Shown here: in pieces, positions 32,488 to 39,080 of the stretch | Layout: the number at the start of each line of letters is the position of its first letter | Numbering within the stretch: position 1 is the stretch's first letter | DNA from: Flavobacteriaceae bacterium | Lineage (GTDB): Bacteria; Bacteroidota; Bacteroidia; Flavobacteriales; Flavobacteriaceae | DNA: 39,080 bases | Direction of reading: 5' to 3' | NCBI GenBank assembly: GCA_009921505.1 | Contig: RFXU01000002.1 | Span: forward strand, 1-39,080 | Made by a program: the position numbers and the translations under genes | The notes under the pieces: model-generated | Database searches by the model: none | What the model saw: only the letters and a program-made list of their open reading frames with translations | Told to the model about the DNA's origin: nothing

Positions 32488-35400
32488 ATGAAAAACAAAC
32501 TACTAACTAAACTTTTGTTGCTCCCTGTAGTTCTGCTCATGGGAAGTACCGCATTTGCCCAGATGACTGTTAGTGGAACAGTTTCCGATGCAAATGGACC
32601 TGTTCCTGGAGTGAATGTTGTGGTGCAGGGCACTTCAAATGGAGCACAAACTGATTTTGACGGTAACTATTCCATCAGTGATGTCGCAAATGACGCCACT
32701 TTGGTATTCAGTTACATTGGCTATGCAACCCAAGAGGTTTTTGTAAATGGCCAGTCATCAGTTGACGTAACTCTAGCTGAAGACGCTCAAGCTTTGGCTG
32801 AGGTTGTGGTTATTGGTTATGGTACTACCACGGTTCAAGACGCAACCGGGTCCGTAACAGCAGTAACTGCAAAAGACTTCAACCAAGGGGTCATCACCTC
32901 TCCTGAGCAATTGATCCAAGGTAAAACTGCCGGGGTTCAAATTTCTCAGAGCAATGGTGAGCCAGGTGCGGGTATCGACATCCGTATTCGTGGAGCAGCT
33001 TCTGTTCGATCTAACAACAATCCATTATTCGTAGTTGATGGTATTCCATTATCAGGAGGTAATACTTCTGCTGAAACTGCAAATACTGGGGTTGGATCAA
33101 ATGCAGCTAAAAACCCATTAGCCTTTATCAACCCTAACGATATTGAAAGTATCAGTATCCTCAAAGATGCCTCTGCAGCCGCTATTTACGGTTCACGTGG
33201 TGCTAACGGAGTTGTGTTCATTACCACTAAATCTGGTAAAGGAGCAAAAGGAAGTTCATGGGAATATTCTTCAAGTATGGCGATTGCGTCAGTAGCAAAA
33301 ACTTTTGATTTGTTGTCTGCTGAAAAATATTTAAGCCGTTCGAATGATTTTGGATTCAATGTTGAAGAGCGTGATTTCGGATCAAACACGAACTGGCAAG
33401 ACTTTATTTTTAGAACTTCGACTTCTACAAACAATGATATTGCATATTCTAACAACTATGGTTCAGGTAACTTACGTGCAACCTTTGGTTACAGCAAGAA
33501 CTTTGGTGTTGTGGAAAATACGTCTTTAGAGCGTATTACAGGTCGTCTTAACTGGAATCAAAGATTTTTAAATGACAAACTTAAAATTGGGGTTCAGTCT
33601 ACACTTTCTCGCGTAAACGATGAAGGTGCGGCTACTGCAGCATCTGCTGGTTTCCGAGGAGATCTTCTCGGAGCAGCTTATTCAGCTAACCCAACTTGGC
33701 CTACCTCTCCTGACTTCGATGGAACTGGAGGTCTTTTGTCTCCTGCCACAATGTTGGATTATTACCAAAACCTAGCAAACACTAACCGTATGTTAGTTAA
33801 CGTTTCTGCAGAGTACGCTTTAACGTCAGATCTTTCTGCTAGAGTAAATATTGGTATTGATGAATCTGAGTCAACTAGAATTGGTGTTTCTTCGCCAAAC
33901 GCGCGTAACTTCGGTGCGGGTGCCTTTGGTAATGGACGTGGAATCTTAAGCGACTTAAATACAAGCAGCGAACTTTTGGAAGCAACTTTGAACTATTCAA
34001 AAGACTTCGGAAATTCTAGCCTTGATATCTTAGCCGGTTACTCTTATCAGAACTTCAACCGTAACGGTCGTACCGCCAACGCTTGGGGATTCTTCACAGA
34101 GAATATGAACGAAATGGGTGATGCAATCGAAAGCACTGCTAACGCTATTGAAGCAAAAATTACTGGTGACTATCAGCAGTATGGTTTTGCCGGTAATACC
34201 GGTGGAATTTTCGTAAATCGCCTATTCCCTGATCCAGCAACTGATATCATCACTGACCTAAATAACCTGGCTGTAAAATCGATCTTTGTTGACACTTTTG
34301 ACAACACTGACGAATTACAATCTTACTTTGGTCGTGTGAACTACTCTATCAATGATAAGTATTTATTCACTGCAACAGTTCGTGCGGATGGTTCTTCTCG
34401 TTTTGGTGAGGACAACCAATACGGTTATTTCCCTTCAGGAGCTTTCGCCTGGAAATTACACAACGAAGACTTCGTAAGTGATGCATTCTCTACTTTAAAG
34501 CTTCGTTTAGGTGCCGGTATTACTGGTAACCAAGAAGGTCTTGGATATGGAAACTTCACCCAAAGACAGCGTTACGCTGGTGGTGGACCAGATGATGGTG
34601 GAAACATCAACATCCCAGGTATCGTAGACGTTTCTTATCCTAACCCAGCACTTAAGTGGGAAGAAACAATGCAATATGCCGCAGGTCTTGACTTCGGATT
34701 CAACAATGATCGTTTTAACGGTAGCTTAGATGTTTACCGCAAGGAGACTTCTGACCTATTGTTCAATGTACTTGCAGCTCAGCCTTCAGTTCAACCATTC
34801 TTGTTCTTGAACTTACCAGATTCTAAAGTGGTAAACCAAGGACTTGAAGTAAGCTTAGGTTATGATCTTATCTCTAGTGATGATTTAACCTGGAATGCAA
34901 CCTTAAACGCAGCTTACAATGACAACATGGTTGAGTCACTTCAAGGAGAGTTTGATGCTGGTACCATCCGTGGACAAGGTCTTTCTTTAGCCTTCGCTCA
35001 GAAATTAAAAGCTGGAGAGCCATTGTTCTCTTACTTCTTACGTGAATTTGAAGGATTTGATCCTGCGACTGGACAACCAGTACAAACAGACGTTCAGGAC
35101 TTCGTTGGAAAGAGCGCATTGCCTAACCTAACTGGAGGTCTTTCAACTTCTTTGAGCTACAAGAGATGGACAGCATCCGCTTATTTCTCAGGTCAATTTG
35201 GTCACTATATTTACAACAACACGGCTAACGCCTTCTTTACTGCAGGGGCTTTCCGTGGAGGTCGTAACGTAACTTCAGACGTGCTTACCGCTGGTGAGTC
35301 ATTTGATGCTGCCGCTGACGTATCTACTCGTTTCTTAGAAAGTGGAGATTTCGTTCGTTTCCAAAATGCTACAGTAAGTTACAATTGGCCTCTATCTGGG

Positions 35401-35601
35401 GATGAGTTCTTCTCATCACTAGTGTTCTCAGTGACTGGACAAAACTTATTTGTAATCACAGATTATTCAGGTTTGGATCCTGAAGTAAGTAGCTCGCCTT
35501 CAGGTGGAGACTTATTAAATGGTCTTCCAGTATTTGGTATTGACTACGCGTCATACCCAAGACCAAGAACATTTACTTTTGGACTTAACGCTAAATTTTA
35601 A
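32488..35601 (+). CDS. susC: SusC/RagA-family TonB-linked outer-membrane fructan transporter
   Basis: A 1037-residue TonB-dependent barrel. Signal peptide to about residue 24 (STAFAQ), then a carboxypeptidase-regulatory-like domain (about 27-97, VSGTVSDANGPVPGVNVVV), a TonB-box-like EVVVIGYG (105-112), the plug (about 113-251, with GKTAGVQISQ, RGAASVRSNNNPLFVVDGIP and YGSRGANGVVFITTKSGK) and the barrel to the end, closing YPRPRTFTFGLNAKF. It takes large oligosaccharides through the outer membrane together with SusD. Neighbouring GH32, porter and fructokinase genes point to fructan. Codons are biased to CGT, GGT and GCT compared with neighbours, suggesting strong expression. Confidence 0.95.
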   Translation: MKNKLLTKLLLLPVVLLMGSTAFAQMTVSGTVSDANGPVPGVNVVVQGTSNGAQTDFDGNYSISDVANDATLVFSYIGYATQEVFVNGQSSVDVTLAEDAQALAEVVVIGYGTTTVQDATGSVTAVTAKDFNQGVITSPEQLIQGKTAGVQISQSNGEPGAGIDIRIRGAASVRSNNNPLFVVDGIPLSGGNTSAETANTGVGSNAAKNPLAFINPNDIESISILKDASAAAIYGSRGANGVVFITTKSGKGAKGSSWEYSSSMAIASVAKTFDLLSAEKYLSRSNDFGFNVEERDFGSNTNWQDFIFRTSTSTNNDIAYSNNYGSGNLRATFGYSKNFGVVENTSLERITGRLNWNQRFLNDKLKIGVQSTLSRVNDEGAATAASAGFRGDLLGAAYSANPTWPTSPDFDGTGGLLSPATMLDYYQNLANTNRMLVNVSAEYALTSDLSARVNIGIDESESTRIGVSSPNARNFGAGAFGNGRGILSDLNTSSELLEATLNYSKDFGNSSLDILAGYSYQNFNRNGRTANAWGFFTENMNEMGDAIESTANAIEAKITGDYQQYGFAGNTGGIFVNRLFPDPATDIITDLNNLAVKSIFVDTFDNTDELQSYFGRVNYSINDKYLFTATVRADGSSRFGEDNQYGYFPSGAFAWKLHNEDFVSDAFSTLKLRLGAGITGNQEGLGYGNFTQRQRYAGGGPDDGGNINIPGIVDVSYPNPALKWEETMQYAAGLDFGFNNDRFNGSLDVYRKETSDLLFNVLAAQPSVQPFLFLNLPDSKVVNQGLEVSLGYDLISSDDLTWNATLNAAYNDNMVESLQGEFDAGTIRGQGLSLAFAQKLKAGEPLFSYFLREFEGFDPATGQPVQTDVQDFVGKSALPNLTGGLSTSLSYKRWTASAYFSGQFGHYIYNNTANAFFTAGAFRGGRNVTSDVLTAGESFDAAADVSTRFLESGDFVRFQNATVSYNWPLSGDEFFSSLVFSVTGQNLFVITDYSGLDPEVSSSPSGGDLLNGLPVFGIDYASYPRPRTFTFGLNAKF

Positions 35602-35611
35602 AAAATAAATT

Positions 35612-37171
35612 ATGAAAAGAAACATGATAAAATTCATGAAGCCCGTTCTAGCGACTGCGTTTCTATCTTTATTGACCGTTTCCTGTACAGACTTAGCGAT
35701 TGAAGAATCTGATTCTATTATCGCCGAGGGATCTACAGTATTCGAAGGAGTAGCTGATGTAGATGCATCGATTACTAACCTATACAATGACACATACGGA
35801 CAACTTGGTGACCAAGGAAATTTCTTTGCCTTGAACGAAGTTTCTACAGATGAAACCCTTGTACCTACTCGTGGTACGGACTGGGGGGATAATGGAATCT
35901 GGAGAACGCTTCACGCACATACTTGGAGTCCTACCCACCAATTTGTCTTAAACACTTGGAACAATTTGAACCAAAACGTTTTGCGTGCCTCTCAGATCCT
36001 AGATCCATTGAGCGCACCAAACGCTGAGCAAGAAGCACAAGCTCGTTTCTTGCGCGCATTCAGTATGTACTTTGTGTTAGACCTATATGGTGTTGCACCG
36101 TTCCGTCAACCAACAGACGCTTCTGATGTTAATCCATCTGTATACTCAGCGTCTGAAGCTTATGCTTTCATCGTAAATGATCTTGAAACAGCGTTGCCAA
36201 ACTTGCCTATGGCAGGTCCTGGACCAACTGAAGAAGGTCACTCTAGAGCCAACCGTGCTGCTGGACACTTTATGTTAGCAAAAGTTATGTTGAACGCTGA
36301 GCGTTACACCGGATCTCAACCAAACTATCAGGCTGTTATCGATCACGTAGACGCCATTGCTGCTGAGGGATATGCCCTACAAGCTGGATATTTCGATATC
36401 TTCAAGCAAGACGTTCCTGATTCAGAAACAATTTGGTATGCTAAAGCTGGTGTAGGTAACCGTATTTGGAATGGATTGCACTACAACCAAAACTCTCCTG
36501 ATAACTCAGGGGGTGGTTGGAACGGATTCACTACTTTGGCTGAATTCTATGACAGCTTCGAAGGGCCTGAAAGCAATGCTGCAGGTTCTGGTCAAGAAGA
36601 GCGTCGTGGATGGGTGCCAGGTGCTTCTGATGCTGACTCTCAAAACTTGGGAATTGGTTATGGTTTCCTAGTAGGCCAGCAATACGAAGAAGATGGAACT
36701 ATCCTAAAAGATCGTTCTGGAAACCCACTTGTATTCACTAAAGAATTACCAGGTCTTTCTGGTAATGGTGAAAATACTGGTATTCGTATTATTAAATATC
36801 ACCCTGGTGATGACGGCGGATCTTTCCGTTCACATGAAATCGTATTCCGTTATGCTGATGCGCACTTGATGAAAGCGGAAGCTATGATGCGTATGGGTGG
36901 TAATGCTACTCCGATGGTGAATGAACTACGTACACTTCGTGGCGCTACTCCACTAGGAAGCGTTACAGATGCTGATTTATTGGCTGAGCGCGGACGTGAG
37001 TTATACGTTGAGTTCTGGAGAAGAAACGACATGTTGCGTTTCGGACAGTTCACTCGTGCTTGGGAATTTAAAAACGAAGCATCAGTAGGTGACGATACTT
37101 GGAAACTTTACCCTATCCCGGTAAACGCCTTGTTATCTAACCCTAACTTAGTTCAGAATCCTGGATACTAA
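35612..37171 (+). CDS. susD: SusD/RagB-family outer-membrane lipoprotein
   Basis: A 519-residue substrate-binding lipoprotein that acts as a lid on SusC. The lipobox is TVSC (Cys25). The helical SusD-like N-terminal part contains NNLNQNVLRASQILD and EAQARFLRAFSMYFVLDLYGVAPF, a standard SusD motif. The C-terminal SusD domain includes IVFRYADAHLMKAEAMMRMG, NELRTLRGATPL and LAERGRELYVEFWRRNDMLRFG, and ends LYPIPVNALLSNPNLVQNPGY, all typical. It starts 10 bases after susC and shares its codon bias. A strong terminator follows. Confidence 0.95.
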   Translation: MKRNMIKFMKPVLATAFLSLLTVSCTDLAIEESDSIIAEGSTVFEGVADVDASITNLYNDTYGQLGDQGNFFALNEVSTDETLVPTRGTDWGDNGIWRTLHAHTWSPTHQFVLNTWNNLNQNVLRASQILDPLSAPNAEQEAQARFLRAFSMYFVLDLYGVAPFRQPTDASDVNPSVYSASEAYAFIVNDLETALPNLPMAGPGPTEEGHSRANRAAGHFMLAKVMLNAERYTGSQPNYQAVIDHVDAIAAEGYALQAGYFDIFKQDVPDSETIWYAKAGVGNRIWNGLHYNQNSPDNSGGGWNGFTTLAEFYDSFEGPESNAAGSGQEERRGWVPGASDADSQNLGIGYGFLVGQQYEEDGTILKDRSGNPLVFTKELPGLSGNGENTGIRIIKYHPGDDGGSFRSHEIVFRYADAHLMKAEAMMRMGGNATPMVNELRTLRGATPLGSVTDADLLAERGRELYVEFWRRNDMLRFGQFTRAWEFKNEASVGDDTWKLYPIPVNALLSNPNLVQNPGY

Positions 37172-37192
37172 TCCGATTGTGATTTAAATATT

Positions 37193-37223
37193 AAAGCCAC
37201 CTCAATGAGGTGGCTTTTTTTTT
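37193..37223 (+). terminator. Intrinsic terminator of the susCD operon
   Basis: GCCACCTC (37196-37203) and GAGGTGGC (37207-37214) form an 8-base-pair perfect stem with AAT loop, followed by nine T residues. Confidence 0.95.
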
Positions 37224-37310
37224 AATCTTTTATTAATCTTTTTAATTTTTCAACTGCTCGAAGTATATAATCTGATGGCTACATTAGTGATTGGAAAATA
37301 CTATCTAATA

Positions 37311-39080
37311 ATGACCCTACTTGGAAGAATAGTTCTTCAAAGATTTACTAAGAAAACGATGCTATTGCTTATCATTCTAGTGAGCTTAACATCGTGTGGG
37401 CATGAGACGCGGTTTAAATTAAGGTCTTCAGGGGAAACGGGTATTGATTTTATTAATCAACTGGTCTCTTCGCCTAAGCAAAATATTTTAAACTACATTT
37501 ATTTTTATAACGGTGGTGGTATTGCGATAGCCGATTTGAATAACGACAATTTACCCGACATCATATTTAGCGCGAATCAAACATTACCCGAGCTTTACCT
37601 CAATCGGGGTAATTTAAAATTTCAAAAAGCGCCCCTCCCAAAACTCCCCCCGGGATGGAATAACGGTGTGGCTATAGGTGATATCAACGGGGATGGTTGG
37701 ATGGATCTTTATCTAGCCCGCGTAGCCGCAGACTCCGTGCCAGAGGTTCACAATGCACTTTTAGTCCATCAAGGACTGGATGAACAGGGAATACCGCTAT
37801 TTGAGGAGCAGGCTAATCAATATGGCCTCGACTTTCGCGGACTCAGCACACACAGTAGCTTTTTAGACTATGACTTGGACGGGGATTTAGATTTATTTCT
37901 TTTAAACCACAGCATTAATCCGAATATGAATTATGGAAATGGGGTCAAACGAGAAAAAGTAGATTCCATTTCGGGCGATCGTCTATATGAAAATCAAAAC
38001 GGTGTATTTGTCGATGTTTCACAACAGGCGGGTATTTTTCAAGGCAATATCGGCTATGGCCTCGGGCTCAGCGTTGCAGACTACAATAATGATGGTTATC
38101 CTGATATTTACGTAGGGAATGATTTTTTTGAAAATGACTACCTCTACCTCAACCAAGGGGATAAAACATTCATAGAGGTTATTCAAACTCAAAAAGAGGC
38201 CTTGGGACATACCACACACTATTCGATGGGAAATGACAGTGGCGACATAAATAATGACGGTTTAATAGATTTAGTGTCAGTAGATATGCTTCCTGAAGAC
38301 CGAGTCACTTACAAGACCTCAGGAACCGAGTTCAATTATCAGTTGTACGATCAATACATCAAAAATGGATATGATCATCAGTACATGCAAAACACCCTTC
38401 AACTAAATCGTGGCGCAGCCATATTTAGTGAAATTGCTAACGCTTGGGGCGTCTCCGCAACTGAATGGTCCTGGAGTCCTCTTTTGGCAGATTTTGATTT
38501 AGATGGCCTAAATGACCTTTTTGTGACAAACGGTATCCTCGGGGCGACCAACGACATGGATTTTATAAATTTCGTCGCAGACCAAGCCATTCAAAAGCAA
38601 TTAGGCGCTTCCATGAAGCGAGAATCAATGAGCTTTATTGACGCGATTCCCGCAAAAAAAACACCTAATTATATTTTTAAAAATACGGATGGTCAGGCTA
38701 TGACCGACCAGACCGGAACTTGGATTCCTGAAATTCCAAGCTACAGTCATGGTGCCGCCTATGCCGATCTCGACCTAGACGGTGATTTGGACTTAGTGGT
38801 TAACAATACCAATGAACCCTGCTTTATTCTCCAAAATCAAACCAGGGAGATGGATCCTGAGCAACATTATCTTAGTATCGCCCTGCGCGATACAACAAAA
38901 AATGCCTTTGGTATCGGTGCAAGAGTAACCGCATATTATAAAAACCAAAAATTTACGCGTGAAAATTACACCACTCGGGGCTTTCTTTCATCGAGTCAAG
39001 CAGTCATGCATTTTGGTCTTGGGGACATCAAGCAGATCGATTCCTTAGTTATAAACTGGCCCACCTCAGGACAACAAGTG
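37311..39080 (+). CDS. CRTAC1-type FG-GAP/VCBS repeat lipoprotein with ASPIC/UnbV domain, 3' truncated
   Basis: An open frame of 590 codons that runs off the right edge. A lipoprotein signal ends LTSC (Cys29 from ATG 37311). ATG 37359 is an alternative start giving a shorter signal. At least seven calcium-binding-type repeats follow, such as DLNNDNLPD, DINGDGWMDL, DYDLDGDLDL, DYNNDGYPDI, DINNDGLIDL, DFDLDGLNDL and DLDLDGDLDL, as expected for an FG-GAP propeller. At the end an ASPIC/UnbV segment begins (GIGARVTAYY, HFGLGD, LVINWPTSGQ). Such proteins often adjoin SusCD pairs in marine Flavobacteriia and are probably exported. Their biochemical role is not settled. A terminator separates it from susD, so it may have its own promoter in 37224-37310. 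Confidence 0.9.
   Translation, partial: MTLLGRIVLQRFTKKTMLLLIILVSLTSCGHETRFKLRSSGETGIDFINQLVSSPKQNILNYIYFYNGGGIAIADLNNDNLPDIIFSANQTLPELYLNRGNLKFQKAPLPKLPPGWNNGVAIGDINGDGWMDLYLARVAADSVPEVHNALLVHQGLDEQGIPLFEEQANQYGLDFRGLSTHSSFLDYDLDGDLDLFLLNHSINPNMNYGNGVKREKVDSISGDRLYENQNGVFVDVSQQAGIFQGNIGYGLGLSVADYNNDGYPDIYVGNDFFENDYLYLNQGDKTFIEVIQTQKEALGHTTHYSMGNDSGDINNDGLIDLVSVDMLPEDRVTYKTSGTEFNYQLYDQYIKNGYDHQYMQNTLQLNRGAAIFSEIANAWGVSATEWSWSPLLADFDLDGLNDLFVTNGILGATNDMDFINFVADQAIQKQLGASMKRESMSFIDAIPAKKTPNYIFKNTDGQAMTDQTGTWIPEIPSYSHGAAYADLDLDGDLDLVVNNTNEPCFILQNQTREMDPEQHYLSIALRDTTKNAFGIGARVTAYYKNQKFTRENYTTRGFLSSSQAVMHFGLGDIKQIDSLVINWPTSGQQV

Overview
The window looks like a chromosome segment from a marine-type member of the Flavobacteriaceae (Bacteroidota). 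This rests on a SusC/SusD pair, many lipoboxes ending in S-C or A-C, promoter -7 boxes of the Bacteroidota form TAnnTTTG, a class II HMG-CoA reductase next to a GYDIA-family GHMP kinase, and few Shine-Dalgarno sequences. I see no phage, insertion sequence, CRISPR array or rRNA. Most genes are ordinary core genes in tight operons with overlapping or nearly touching ends.

Layout: positions 1-2491 (minus) carry an S41 tail-specific protease and the start of an ABC transporter permease. Positions 2643-7398 (plus) carry surE, a small membrane protein, a disrupted lpxB, an NlpC/P60 lipoprotein and comEC. Positions 7382-13865 (minus) form a peptide-use operon: dipeptidyl peptidase IV, two POT peptide transporters and two tandem thioredoxin-like proteins. 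Positions 14000-16238 (plus) carry HMG-CoA reductase and a GHMP kinase, closed by a strong bidirectional terminator. Positions 16368-23879 (minus) form an envelope-biogenesis cluster: coaX, a FadL-like outer-membrane protein, a TPR protein, lptC, a small membrane protein, a CNNM/CorC-type protein and a PpiD/SurA-like chaperone. Next come a fasciclin lipoprotein (plus), a three-gene Rieske / four-helix His-rich membrane protein / YceI operon (minus), and tRNA-Phe (minus).

Positions 27326-37171 are a compact fructan-use locus. The minus-strand operon encodes a LacI-type regulator, a GH32 lipoprotein, a sugar-porter MFS transporter and a fructokinase. The divergent plus-strand pair encodes SusC and SusD. 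The inferred route is fructan capture and outer-membrane passage by SusCD, cleavage by GH32, fructose uptake by the MFS porter and phosphorylation by the kinase. The 340-base divergent control region holds a LacI-type dyad and two further nested dyads. A truncated CRTAC1/ASPIC-UnbV repeat lipoprotein follows after a terminator and runs off the right edge.

The observations most worth checking are an apparent deletion of about 76 bases in lpxB, which should be essential, and the Rieske / b561-like / YceI operon, which may be a little-described extracytoplasmic electron-transfer module.
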